Origin: Butyribacter intestini
Lineage (GTDB): Bacteria; Bacillota; Clostridia; Lachnospirales; Lachnospiraceae
DNA length: 64,000 bases
NCBI GenBank assembly: GCA_001414325.1
Contig: LLKB01000001.1
Coordinates: forward strand, 1,353,156 to 1,417,155
Direction: 5' to 3'
This document shows, in pieces, positions 36,915 to 46,015 of this stretch (position 1 is the first letter of the stretch; the number at the start of each line of letters is the position of its first letter). The translations under genes and the position numbers were made by a program. A model generated the notes under the pieces. That model saw only the letters and a program-made list of their open reading frames with translations. It was not told where the DNA came from and did no database searches.

Positions 36915-37475
36915 TTAAAATTCCCATTCCTTTCCATTAAGTTCTAATATCATCTCGGCGGTCTCTACTATATTGTTACCGCTGTCCATACTAAGTTTTT
37001 GAATATAATGATGTGCTTCGTCTTCTGTCATCTGATTACGTTCCATCAAAAGCTCTTTAGCTGCCGTAATCACTTTTCGGTCATTTTCAGATCTGACTTT
37101 TGGTTTTTTCTTCTGCTTCTTCTTCCATCTGTTGTACTGAACCATCATCATCTCAAGAGTGTTCAACAGATCCTGTACCTTAAAAGGCATAGCCAGTGAA
37201 ACAATTCCATCCAAATCGCAATCTGCCAGTTTCGCCGGAGATGCAAGCAAAAGCATAGCAAAGCCTTTTGGAAGATAATCATTTATCTCCGAATAATGCA
37301 TATCTGAAAATTTGTATCCGGATATAACTATTCCTCCATCAAGACTGTTTACCGCACTCACTATCTGTGCTCCACTGTCACAAACCATGTTTACATCATA
37401 ACCGTTACGAACAAGAAGCTTTCTTAAATTCTTCGCATCGTCCAATTTTGGAAAAGCTATGATAATATCTGCCAT
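36915..37475 (-). CDS. pseudo-receiver/ANTAR RNA-binding antiterminator
   Basis: 186 residues. Residues 1-115 have the response-regulator fold pattern but the phospho-acceptor position reads IVISGYKF instead of a V/L-L-D-x-x-M/L block, and the N-terminal acidic pair is replaced (IIIAFPKLDD). Phosphorylation is therefore unlikely. Residues about 120-186 form a coiled coil and an ANTAR domain (VITAAKELLMERNQMTEDEAHHYIQKLS with the family Ala and aromatic positions). ANTAR proteins bind paired RNA hairpins and prevent termination. AGGAGG precedes the ATG at 37475; the frame opens ten codons earlier without a ribosome site. It lies between the GS-like gene (36 bp upstream) and carA. Confidence 0.88.
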   Translation of the reverse strand: MADIIIAFPKLDDAKNLRKLLVRNGYDVNMVCDSGAQIVSAVNSLDGGIVISGYKFSDMHYSEINDYLPKGFAMLLLASPAKLADCDLDGIVSLAMPFKVQDLLNTLEMMMVQYNRWKKKQKKKPKVRSENDRKVITAAKELLMERNQMTEDEAHHYIQKLSMDSGNNIVETAEMILELNGKEWEF

Positions 37476-37511
37476 GCAGAAACCTCCTGTCTTCTGTGCA
37501 AACAATCAATC

Positions 37512-38825
37512 CTATAAACTGGTTAAATATCTTTTCGTCTCCCATTGAGTCACCTGAGTACAATATTCATTCCATTCTTTGTCTTTGCTCTTTATGATAT
37601 GCTCTGAAATGTGGCTGCCAACAATCTCCTGCAGAAAATCATCTTCCTCAAATAATTTTACAGCCTCATAAAGCGTCCTCGGAAGGACTTCACATTTCTG
37701 TGCTTCTTTTTCAGATAAGTCATCCATACATACCGGCGGTTCAAGTTCCTCTTTTATACCACTAAGCCCGGCTGCAAGGCAGGCTGCGATAACAAGATAA
37801 GGATTTGCTGCACCATCAGGACTTCTTAAAACTATCCTCGCACCGTCACTTCCTATTGAAGTAAGTCGTATGAGCGGACTGGAATTTGTTGAAGACCATC
37901 CGACTGTGACCGGTGCCAGATAACCCGGTATAAGTCTCTTATATGAATTTACGATAGGGTTATTTATAAGTGACATATTCGCAATATGACTTAATATTCC
38001 TGCCATAAACTGATAACCCTCTTTGCTCACTCCCAAATCATCATTTTCATCATTAAAAACATTTTTTCCGTCTTTAAATAATGTAAATGTATAATGTGCT
38101 CCTGACCCCTTCGTATCTTTTTTAGGTTTTGGCATAAATGTCGCATTAACACCATGTCTCTTTGCCACGGTCCGTATAACAAGTCTCGATGTCATAATGT
38201 TATCTGCCATGTCAAGAGCATCCGCATAACTTAAGTCAAGCACATGCTGTGCCGATTCATCAGAATGATATGATGTTTCAACACTTATCCCCATATCTGC
38301 AAGATAAAGTACCATATCACGCCTTGCATTTTCGCCACCGTCAGCAGGTCCAACATCAAAATAGCCGCCCTGTTCACTTGAATGATTGGTCGGCTCTCCG
38401 TTCTCACCGAGGTCAAAAAGGAAGAACTCATTCTTGATAGCTACCTTAAATTCATATCCAAGTTCCTTTGCCTCTGAAATAACTTTCTTTAAAATATATC
38501 TGCTGTCACCATCAAAAGGTGTGCCGTCAGGCTTAACAACATCACATAAAAAACGGGCAACCTTGCCGTGCTGTGGACGCCAAGGAAAAATAACAAATGT
38601 ATCTAAGTCCGGAACTAAAAACAGTTCTTCATATCCAGTACCACGGAAACCGTCAATAGCCGCACAATCAAACTTATAATGTCCGTCTAAAATCTTATCA
38701 AGCTGGTCAATTGTAGTCGCCATGTTCTTTAAATTTCCGGATATATCCGTGAACTGAAGGCGGATAAATTCTATATCTTCTTCATCAATCAGTTCCAATA
38801 TATCCTGTCTGGTATATTTTGCCAT
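37512..38825 (-). CDS. glutamine-synthetase-like protein with degenerate active site
   Basis: 437 residues, GSI fold throughout (ends WNEYCTQVTQWETKRYL). Compared with known GSI ligands (Salmonella numbering, from memory): E129 is Lys and E131 is kept (AIKNEFFLF). E212 and E220 are Ser and Val in SYHSDESAQHVLDL, where active enzymes have HHEVAxxQHEI. H269 is kept (GSGAHYTF). Flap E327 is Leu (PGYLAPV). The SARNRS arginines are lost (SSTNSSPLIR). E357 is Val (ARIVLRSPD). Most metal and catalytic groups are gone, so synthesis of glutamine is doubtful. No adenylylation loop is seen. GGAGG and ATG at 38825; strong promoter 47 bp upstream. First gene of the operon with the ANTAR protein and carAB, suggesting a ligand-sensing role. 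Automatic annotation would call it glnA. Confidence 0.85.
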   Translation of the reverse strand: MAKYTRQDILELIDEEDIEFIRLQFTDISGNLKNMATTIDQLDKILDGHYKFDCAAIDGFRGTGYEELFLVPDLDTFVIFPWRPQHGKVARFLCDVVKPDGTPFDGDSRYILKKVISEAKELGYEFKVAIKNEFFLFDLGENGEPTNHSSEQGGYFDVGPADGGENARRDMVLYLADMGISVETSYHSDESAQHVLDLSYADALDMADNIMTSRLVIRTVAKRHGVNATFMPKPKKDTKGSGAHYTFTLFKDGKNVFNDENDDLGVSKEGYQFMAGILSHIANMSLINNPIVNSYKRLIPGYLAPVTVGWSSTNSSPLIRLTSIGSDGARIVLRSPDGAANPYLVIAACLAAGLSGIKEELEPPVCMDDLSEKEAQKCEVLPRTLYEAVKLFEEDDFLQEIVGSHISEHIIKSKDKEWNEYCTQVTQWETKRYLTSL

Positions 38826-38871
38826 CACGCTTCCTCCTTGTATTATTTATACATAACTACACATTGTTCCT

Positions 38872-38900
38872 ATTATACAAAAAAAACTCTCATATGTCAA
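38872..38900 (-). promoter_or_regulatory. strong sigma-A promoter of the GS-like/ANTAR/carAB operon
   Basis: Minus strand: TTGACA (38895-38900), 17 bp including a T-tract, TATAAT (38872-38877), both perfect consensus. Transcription starts near 38865, leaving about 40 nt of leader, too short for a paired-hairpin antiterminator target. Confidence 0.9.
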
Positions 38901-38928
38901 AGACATTTGCAATTATGTTTATACATTA

Positions 38929-39111
38929 GTAACAGTTCAGCCATAAAAAGATAATCAGCAATGCATAAGCTCGCTTAATGAATTGCTGATTATCTTTTTA
39001 TGGTAGAATAGCCTTTCATCTCTGAAATGAAATAAACAAAAGCTGCATAGCAGCGACTGACAGCTTGCTGGCAGGTTTATGAATGTTAGAGATGAAAGAC
39101 TGAACTGTTAC
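38929..39111. repeat. structured repeat family 1, copy B (183 bp)
   Basis: Same architecture as copy A at 22216: ends GTAACAGTTCAGCC and GACTGAACTGTTAC; a long hairpin whose 20-bp stem (about 38941-38998) has a sequence different from copy A; stem CTTTCATCTCT/AGAGATGAAAG (39013-39023, 39088-39098); stem ATAAAC/GTTTAT (39032-39037, 39075-39080); and the conserved core GCTGCATAGCAGCGACTGAC. It starts 104 bp upstream of the GS-like start codon, just beyond the promoter. Confidence 0.85.
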
Positions 39112-39198
39112 ATACATTATTTTTTCAATCAATAACCATGCCTATTCTCAATCTGCTGCTATACCTGTTCATATACAATATTTCTGTTCTTTTGCACC

Positions 39199-39239
39199 AA
39201 AAACAGAGGATGTAATCAGATTATACACCCTCCGTTTTC
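39199..39239 (-). terminator. terminator of gltBD
   Basis: In the minus direction, AAAACGGAGGGTGTA pairs imperfectly with TTACATCCTCTGTTTT, and a T-run follows. It lies about 130 bp beyond the gltD stop. The intervening 39240-39369 holds no recognised gene; a 25-codon open stretch after the gltD stop has no start or ribosome site. Confidence 0.7.
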
Positions 39240-39369
39240 GATACGGTCACTATTATTCATGTTTATCACAAATAATAACAAACCATCTATTTCATTTTAA
39301 GGACTTTACTTTTAATGGCTTTTGTAATTTATTGATATATTTGTAGTTATCTTTAACATCTGTAATTTT

Positions 39370-40851
39370 TTATGGAAGATTTGTGTAACCCATAAGGAAC
39401 TCATCAACTTCCCTAGCTACATGTCTTCCCTCATTTATTCCCCACACAACGAGCGACTGGCCTCTGTGCATATCACCGGCAGTAAACACCTTATCTACAG
39501 ATGTTTTATAACTGCCCTCTGCCGTCTCTACATTTGTACGGGCATTTAATTTTACCCCGAACGCTTTTGCAACATAATCCTGAGTACCAAGAAAACCTGC
39601 TGCGATAAGTACATAGTCGGCAGGAATCTCAAATTCACTTCCCGGTATCTCGACCATATTTAATCTGCCTGTCTTTGCATCTTTCTTTGGCTCGAGTTTT
39701 ACAAGTTTAACTTTCTTTAACTTGCCATTCTTGTCAGCGATAAACTCTTTTACAGTTGCCTGATATATTCTCGGATCTTTGCCAAATACTGCTATCGCTT
39801 CTTCCTGACCGTAATCTGTCTTGCAGACACGAGGCCATTCCGGCCACGGATTGTTTGCGGCTCTCTCATCAGGAAGTTTGGGCATCATCTCAATCTGCAC
39901 TACCGATTTTGCACCCTGTCTTACCGCTGTTCCGACACAGTCATTACCCGTATCACCGCCACCGATGACAACAACATTCTTTCCTTTTGTATCTACCCAG
40001 CCGTCTTTTTTGCCCGTAAGCACATGCTTTGTAGAGCGTGTAAGGAAATCTACGGCAAAATAGATTCCGTCAGCTTCACGACCTGTCGCTTTTATATCTC
40101 TCGGATTTGATGCTCCGCAGGCAAGGATAACACTGTCATAATCTTTGACAATATCTGCCGCTTTCACCGTTTTTCCTACATCCGCGTTTACGACAAATTT
40201 AACGCCTTCTTCTTCCATGACTTTCTGTTTTCTGTCGATAACCCATTTCTCAAGCTTCATATTTGGAATACCGTACATAAGAAGTCCGCCGATATGGTCA
40301 TTTCTCTCAAAAACGGTTACATCATGACCTCTCCTGTTAAGCTGATCTGCTGCCGCAAGTCCTGAAGGACCTGAGCCGATGATTGCAACTTTCTTGCCTG
40401 TGCGTACCTTAGGCTTTCTAGCCTCCATAAGTCCGTTTGCATATCCATACTCTACAATGGCATTCTCATTTGCCTTACATGTTACCGGCGAATCGTTAAG
40501 CCCGCAGGTGCAGGCTGCTTCACAGAGTGCCGGGCATACTCTCGATGTAAACTCCGGAAAATTGTTAGTCTGGCGGAGCATCTGAAGTGCCTCTTTCATA
40601 CATCCGTGATAGAGAAGATCATTCCATTCAGGCACGAGATTGTTTAAAGGACAACCTGATGCCATTCCATTTATCATCATACCTGACTGGCAGAACGGAA
40701 CACCACAGTTCATACATCTTGAAGCCTGTTCTTTTCTATCCTTATCACTCATAGGAGTGTGAAATTCATTAAAGTTCTTTATTCTCTCTAAAGGCTCTAC
40801 TGCCTTATTATTTTTTCTTTCATATTCAAGAAATCCGGTTGGTTTGCCCAT
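39370..40851 (-). CDS. gltD: glutamate synthase small subunit
   Basis: 493 residues. The N-terminal Fe-S domain has Cys clusters CMNCGVPFC and CPALCEAACTCG. FAD binding is at VAIIGSGPSGLAAADQL (about 148) and NAD(P) binding at VVVIGGGDTGNDCVG (about 290). It passes electrons from NAD(P)H through FAD to GltB. The ATG at 40851 has AAGGAGG six bases upstream; the frame opens nine codons earlier without a ribosome site. Second gene of gltBD, 86 bp after gltB, with a hairpin between. Confidence 0.97.
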   Translation of the reverse strand: MGKPTGFLEYERKNNKAVEPLERIKNFNEFHTPMSDKDRKEQASRCMNCGVPFCQSGMMINGMASGCPLNNLVPEWNDLLYHGCMKEALQMLRQTNNFPEFTSRVCPALCEAACTCGLNDSPVTCKANENAIVEYGYANGLMEARKPKVRTGKKVAIIGSGPSGLAAADQLNRRGHDVTVFERNDHIGGLLMYGIPNMKLEKWVIDRKQKVMEEEGVKFVVNADVGKTVKAADIVKDYDSVILACGASNPRDIKATGREADGIYFAVDFLTRSTKHVLTGKKDGWVDTKGKNVVVIGGGDTGNDCVGTAVRQGAKSVVQIEMMPKLPDERAANNPWPEWPRVCKTDYGQEEAIAVFGKDPRIYQATVKEFIADKNGKLKKVKLVKLEPKKDAKTGRLNMVEIPGSEFEIPADYVLIAAGFLGTQDYVAKAFGVKLNARTNVETAEGSYKTSVDKVFTAGDMHRGQSLVVWGINEGRHVAREVDEFLMGYTNLP

Positions 40852-40885
40852 AATTATCCTCCTTATCCTGTCGCTCAAACATCAC

Positions 40886-40915
40886 CGCACTGCCCGACTG
40901 TATGTCAGGCGTGCG
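40886..40915 (-). repeat. intercistronic hairpin between gltB and gltD
   Basis: CGCAC-GCC-GAC (40886-40898) pairs with GTC-GGC-GTGCG (40904-40915) around TGTAT. Related GC-rich units occur in the dapL leader. Possibly an mRNA processing or stability element. Confidence 0.5.
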
Positions 40916-40937
40916 TATAAACAGTATTTCCTATAGT

Positions 40938-43900
40938 TTATGCCTGATTTTTGTGTGCATAAAATGCTTCTATCTGTGCCTGCTCGTAGCTTAATCCTCT
41001 TTCTTCCATCTGAGCGATAAGCTGAAGCATCTTGCTGTAATCATAAGAAATTATCTTTTTAAACTTAGGAAGATAATCACTGAAGTTTTCAAGGATATTC
41101 TTTCCTTTTGCTGAATTTGTAGCTTCAACATGCTCCTCTATTATCTTCTTTAACTCAAGTACATCATATTTGTCTGTTACCGGCTGTGATGAGACAAGGT
41201 CTTTGTTAAGTTTAAGGTAAAGGTCACTGTTCTCATCAAGTACATATGCGACACCGCCGCTCATACCAGCCGCAAAGTTCTTTCCTGTAGGTCCGAGTAT
41301 AACCACGCGACCGCCTGTCATGTACTCACATCCGTGGTCGCCGACACCCTCAACAACTGCCGTTGCTCCTGAGTTACGGACACAGAAACGCTCACCGGCA
41401 ATACCGTTTATAAATGCCTTACCGCTTGTAGCACCATACAGTGCAACATTACCAATAATGATATTATCCTCTGCCTTAAATTTAGAACCTGCCTGTGGAT
41501 ATACAACAATTTTTCCGCCTGAAAGACCTTTTCCGAGGTAATCATTTGAATCACCGACAAGCTCAAGTTTAAGCCCCTTAGGGATAAATGCACCGAAGCT
41601 CTGACCGCCGCTTCCGTGACACTCAACAGTAATAGTGTCCTCCTCAAGCGTATCGCTGAATTTCTTTGTAATCTCTGAACCGAGTATCGTACCAAATGTA
41701 CGGTTGATATTTGTCACATCGACTGTAACTTTTGCCGGTTCTCCTGTCTGGAGTGATTTTTTAAGTTTAGGAAGTAAAACTTTTTCATCTATTGTCTTTT
41801 CAAGCTCAAAGTTATATACATTCTTTGGATTGAATTTATTTTCTTTTCTCTCATTTGCAAATGATGAGTCAATTATCTCGTTAAAGTTGATGTGATGTTC
41901 CTCAACCTTTGGATCATCCTTAACTTTAAGAAGGTCTGTGCGGCCGATGAGGTCATCGACTTTCTTAATTCCAAGTAAAGCCATGTACTCACGAAGTTCC
42001 TGTGCGATAAACTTCATAAAGTTCTCAACATATTCAGGCTTTCCTTTAAATCTCTTTCTGAGTTCAGGATTCTGTGTTGCAACACCTACAGGGCAGGTAT
42101 CGAGATTACATACACGCATCATTACGCAGCCCATTGTTACAAGCGGTGCTGTTGCAAATCCATACTCTTCTGCTCCAAGAAGTGCTGCCACAAGCACATC
42201 ACGGCCTGTCATAAGTTTACCGTCTGTCTCGATGCGGACACGGGAACGGAGTCCGTTCATTATTAGTGTCTGGTGTGTCTCCGCAAGACCAAGTTCCCAA
42301 GGAAGACCTGCATTGTAGATTGAACTTCTAGGTGCTGCTCCTGTACCTCCGTCATATCCTGAAATAAGGATAACTGCCGCTCCGGCTTTGGCAACACCGG
42401 CTGCTACAGTACCTACTCCGGCTTCTGAAACAAGTTTAACTGATATTCTCGCATCTTTATTACTATTCTTAAGGTCATAGATAAGCTGTGCCAAGTCCTC
42501 GATAGAATAGATGTCATGATGTGGCGGAGGTGAGATAAGACTTACACCAGGTGTTGAATGTCTTGTCTTTGCAACCCACGGATAAACCTTTCCTCCCGGA
42601 AGATGACCTCCCTCACCAGGCTTAGCTCCCTGTGCCATCTTAATCTGGATTTCCTTTGCACTGACAAGATAACGCGATGTTACACCAAAACGACCTGATG
42701 CAACCTGCTTTATTGCTGAACATCTATCCTCAGGCTGTCCTGCCGTAAGAAGTCTGTCAAGGCTTTCACCACCCTCACCACTATTTGACTTACCATGAAG
42801 ATGATTCATCGCAATGGCAAGTGTCTCATGTGCCTCCTGTGAAATTGAACCATAAGACATTGCACCTGTCTTAAATCTCTTAACAATCTCGTCAACACTC
42901 TCAACCTCATCAATCGAAATACCCTTCTTAGGATAATTAAAATCAAGCATACTTCTTAATGTTACATTATGCTCTTTTTCATCTATACACTTTGAATACT
43001 GTTTGAACAACTCATAATTTCCAGTCCATGTAGCCTGCTGCAAAAGATGTATTGTCTCAGGATTATATAAATGTTCCTCTTTATGACCTCTCTCTTTGTG
43101 CTGACCACGGCTCTCAAGATTCATATCAGTCTCAAGTCCAAGTGGATCAAATGCTGCTGAATGAAGTGTATCAACCTGTTTCTCAATATCCTCAAGTGTA
43201 ATATCACCTGCACAGCATACAGTGTCAGTAAAGTATTTCTCGATAACATCCTCTGAAATACCAATGGCTTCAAAAATCTTTGAACCCTGGTATGACTGAA
43301 TTGTAGAAATACCCATTTTTGATGTAATCTTGACAATTCCGTGAAGGACCGCTGCGTCATAATCATCAACCGCTGCATAATAATCTTTGTCAAGAAGATT
43401 CTGCCCGATAAGCTCTTTTATAGTGCTGTGGGCAAGATAAGGATTTATCGCACAGGCACCATATCCCAATATTGTAGCAAAGTGATGTACTTCTCTTGGC
43501 TCTGCTGATTCAAGTATCATTGCAACACTTGTTCTCTTCTTTGTAGTTACAAGATGCTGCTGCATTGAAGCTACCGCAAGAAGTGACGGTATAGCCACAT
43601 GGTTCTCATCAACTCCCCTGTCAGTAAGGATAAGAATGTTTGCACCCTCCTTGTAAGCTCTGTCAGCTTCAAGACACATACGGTCAAGTGCTTTCTTAAG
43701 TGATGTATTCTTATAATAAGTAATAGGAATATCAACGCACTTAAATCCCTCTTTATCCATATATTTAATCTTCATAAGGTCAGTGTCAGTAAGGATAGGA
43801 TTGCGGATTTTAAGCACCTTGCAGTTGTCAGCCTTTTCTTCAAGCAGATTTCCGTCCTCACCGATATAAACGCTTGTCGATGTTACGATTTCCTCTCTTA

Positions 43901-45530
43901 TCGCATCAATAGGAGGGTTTGTAACCTGTGCAAAAAGCTGTTTAAAATAGTTGAACAATGGCTGTGGCTTATCTGAAAGCATTGGAAGCGGTGTATCAGT
44001 ACCCATTGAAGCAATAGGCTCTGCACCTTTCTGTGCCATAGGAAGAATCGACTCCTTGTAATCCTCATAAGTATAACCGAATGCCTTCTGAAGTCTTGCT
44101 CTCTCCTCGTCAGTAAACTCCACTACTTTCTTATTAGGAATACGAAGTTCCTTTAAAGTAACAAGATTGCTGTTAAGCCACTCACCATAAGGCTGGCGTG
44201 AAGCATATTTTTCTTTAAGCACTTCATCATCGATAAGCTCACCCTTGACTGTATCAACAAGAAGCATACGACCCGGTCTTAATCTGTCTTTCTTAACAAT
44301 CTTTTCAGGCGGAATGTCGAACACGCCTACTTCTGAAGAAAGGATAAGCTGGTCATCTGTTGTAATGTAATAACGTGATGGACGAAGACCGTTTCTGTCA
44401 AGAACCGCTCCCATAATATCACCGTCAGAGAAAAGGATTGAAGCCGGTCCATCCCAAGGCTCCATCATCGTCGCATAATACTGATAGAAATCTCTCTTTT
44501 TCTGGCTGACGCTCATGTCATGTTCCCACGGTTCAGGAATGGTTATCATAACAGCAAGCGGAAGCTCCATACCGCTCATCACAAGAAACTCAAGTGTATT
44601 ATCAAGTCTTGCCGAATCAGAACCGTTTGGATTGACAACCGGAAGAACCTTGTGGAAATCATTTGCAAGGAGTGAAGTTTCCATAGTCTCCTCACGGGCG
44701 AGCATCTTGTCGGCATTACCTACGATAGTATTTATCTCACCGTTGTGAACGATAAATCTGTTCGGATGTGCTCTCATCCAGCTTGGATTTGTATTCGTAC
44801 TAAATCTTGAATGTACCGTTGCGATAGCTGATACATAATCAGGATCCTGAAGGTCTTTAAAGAAAAGACGAAGCTGTCCTACAAGGAACATACCTTTATA
44901 GACTATCGTACGGCTTGAAAATGAAACAACATATGTGTCATCGTTACTCTGTTCAAACACACGGCGTGCAACATAGAGTTTGCGGTCAAAATCAAGTCCT
45001 TTCTCAACCTCCTCAGGTCTTTTAACAAATGCCTGCATGATGTATGGCATACATTCAAGTGCCTTATGTCCTAATATTTCAGGCTCAGTAGGAACTTTTC
45101 TCCAGCCGAGAAGTTCAAGCCCCTCCTTTTCAATAATGACTTCAAACATCTTTTTGGCACGGTTTCTTTTAAGTTCATCCTGTGGGAAGAAAAACATTCC
45201 GATACCGTAATCTCTCTCATCTCCGAGTTCAAAACCGAGTGGTTTAACTGCCTTTTTAAAGAATTTATGTGAAATCTGTAAGAGAATACCAACACCGTCA
45301 CCGGTCTTTCCCTCAGCATCCTTACCTGCACGATGCTCCAGCTTCTCGACAATGTCAAGAGCTCCGGAAACAGTATCATGTGTCTTATTTCCCTTGATAT
45401 TTACAATAGAACCGATACCACAGTTATCATGTTCATAACGGGGATCGTAAAGACCTCTCTTTTCATGATCAATAACCTTTGAGGCTTCATCTAAAACCCT
45501 GCTGTTACAAGTTTCAGTATTTGTCATCAT
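40938..45530 (-). CDS. gltB: glutamate synthase large subunit
   Basis: About 1530 residues. A propeptide is followed by NCGIGS, whose Cys becomes the N-terminal nucleophile of the class II glutaminase. Next come the central domain and the FMN-binding synthase barrel (GAKPGEGGHLPGGKVYPWV, SGYDGGTGAAPRSSI). The 3Fe-4S cysteines lie in CVMMRVCNLDTCPVG, and the C-terminal GXGXG beta-helix follows. It makes two glutamates from glutamine and 2-oxoglutarate. Start at ATG 45530 or the adjacent ATG 45527, both behind GGAGG. Transcribed from the promoter at 45850-45878 through a long structured leader. Confidence 0.97.
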   Translation of the reverse strand: MMTNTETCNSRVLDEASKVIDHEKRGLYDPRYEHDNCGIGSIVNIKGNKTHDTVSGALDIVEKLEHRAGKDAEGKTGDGVGILLQISHKFFKKAVKPLGFELGDERDYGIGMFFFPQDELKRNRAKKMFEVIIEKEGLELLGWRKVPTEPEILGHKALECMPYIMQAFVKRPEEVEKGLDFDRKLYVARRVFEQSNDDTYVVSFSSRTIVYKGMFLVGQLRLFFKDLQDPDYVSAIATVHSRFSTNTNPSWMRAHPNRFIVHNGEINTIVGNADKMLAREETMETSLLANDFHKVLPVVNPNGSDSARLDNTLEFLVMSGMELPLAVMITIPEPWEHDMSVSQKKRDFYQYYATMMEPWDGPASILFSDGDIMGAVLDRNGLRPSRYYITTDDQLILSSEVGVFDIPPEKIVKKDRLRPGRMLLVDTVKGELIDDEVLKEKYASRQPYGEWLNSNLVTLKELRIPNKKVVEFTDEERARLQKAFGYTYEDYKESILPMAQKGAEPIASMGTDTPLPMLSDKPQPLFNYFKQLFAQVTNPPIDAIREEIVTSTSVYIGEDGNLLEEKADNCKVLKIRNPILTDTDLMKIKYMDKEGFKCVDIPITYYKNTSLKKALDRMCLEADRAYKEGANILILTDRGVDENHVAIPSLLAVASMQQHLVTTKKRTSVAMILESAEPREVHHFATILGYGACAINPYLAHSTIKELIGQNLLDKDYYAAVDDYDAAVLHGIVKITSKMGISTIQSYQGSKIFEAIGISEDVIEKYFTDTVCCAGDITLEDIEKQVDTLHSAAFDPLGLETDMNLESRGQHKERGHKEEHLYNPETIHLLQQATWTGNYELFKQYSKCIDEKEHNVTLRSMLDFNYPKKGISIDEVESVDEIVKRFKTGAMSYGSISQEAHETLAIAMNHLHGKSNSGEGGESLDRLLTAGQPEDRCSAIKQVASGRFGVTSRYLVSAKEIQIKMAQGAKPGEGGHLPGGKVYPWVAKTRHSTPGVSLISPPPHHDIYSIEDLAQLIYDLKNSNKDARISVKLVSEAGVGTVAAGVAKAGAAVILISGYDGGTGAAPRSSIYNAGLPWELGLAETHQTLIMNGLRSRVRIETDGKLMTGRDVLVAALLGAEEYGFATAPLVTMGCVMMRVCNLDTCPVGVATQNPELRKRFKGKPEYVENFMKFIAQELREYMALLGIKKVDDLIGRTDLLKVKDDPKVEEHHINFNEIIDSSFANERKENKFNPKNVYNFELEKTIDEKVLLPKLKKSLQTGEPAKVTVDVTNINRTFGTILGSEITKKFSDTLEEDTITVECHGSGGQSFGAFIPKGLKLELVGDSNDYLGKGLSGGKIVVYPQAGSKFKAEDNIIIGNVALYGATSGKAFINGIAGERFCVRNSGATAVVEGVGDHGCEYMTGGRVVILGPTGKNFAAGMSGGVAYVLDENSDLYLKLNKDLVSSQPVTDKYDVLELKKIIEEHVEATNSAKGKNILENFSDYLPKFKKIISYDYSKMLQLIAQMEERGLSYEQAQIEAFYAHKNQA

Positions 45531-45650
45531 TATTACCTCCATATCATTATTTATGTACTCTCGGCATCTTCTCAAAACGAATAATTTCGGCTGAATTTCC
45601 GAAGGTACATTATTTTACAATTTTGTGTTTTGTTTATATCCTTTAGAAAA

Positions 45651-45832
45651 ACAAAAAGAGGCTCAGCAAATAACTGAAAACACATATGGAACATCTTCTT
45701 CATAAGAAAAAGTCCTATCATGTAAACAGATACTATATCAAAAGACACTTCCGGCTAAAAGCCATACCAGTCCTGTGATACAAATATCCCTTTACTGATA
45801 ATTGTTTTCATATCATTTGCTGAACCCCTTTG
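45651..45832 (-). promoter_or_regulatory. candidate riboswitch/attenuator leader of gltBD
   Basis: On the minus strand, the 5' arm GGGGTTCAGCAAATGATATG (revcomp of 45828-45809) and the 3' arm CAGTTATTTGCTGAGCCTC (revcomp of 45676-45658) form a long closing stem around ~130 nt. A T-rich tract (CTTTTTGTTTTTC) follows the 3' arm. Inside, TATCACAGGAC pairs with GTCTTTTGATA, GGC/GCC forms a small hairpin within it, and GGACTTTTTCTT pairs with AAGAAGATGTTCC. Transcription starts about 15 nt before the first arm. I do not recognise the class; it lacks glutamine-riboswitch or T-box signatures that I know. Confidence 0.6.
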
Positions 45833-45849
45833 TTCATCAAACTGGTTTG

Positions 45850-45878
45850 ATTATATATTTTTTGAGCAAAAAAAGCAA
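45850..45878 (-). promoter_or_regulatory. sigma-A promoter of gltBD
   Basis: Minus strand TTGCTT (45873-45878), 17 bp, TATAAT (45850-45855). Predicted start near 45843, giving a 310-nt leader. The remaining gap to 46015 is AT-rich with nothing else recognised. Confidence 0.75.
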
Positions 45879-46015
45879 GATTATTTAGTAAAATTATGTT
45901 TTTTACTAATAAAATTAAGCAAAATCGCTTTTTAGTTTATTTTATTCATTTATCCAAACTTATGTTCTAAAGAAATTATTGATAAAATTTATTTTTTTAA
46001 GAGGAGTTTTGATGC

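Noticed and set aside
39270-39369. Small peptide gene after gltD
   Set aside because: A 25-codon open stretch follows the gltD stop but has no start codon or ribosome site of its own.
45651-45832. Paired ANTAR-target hairpins in the gltBD leader
   Set aside because: I looked for two neighbouring hairpins with six-base loops having A at position 1 and G at position 4 and found no convincing pair, so the ANTAR link is only a suggestion.
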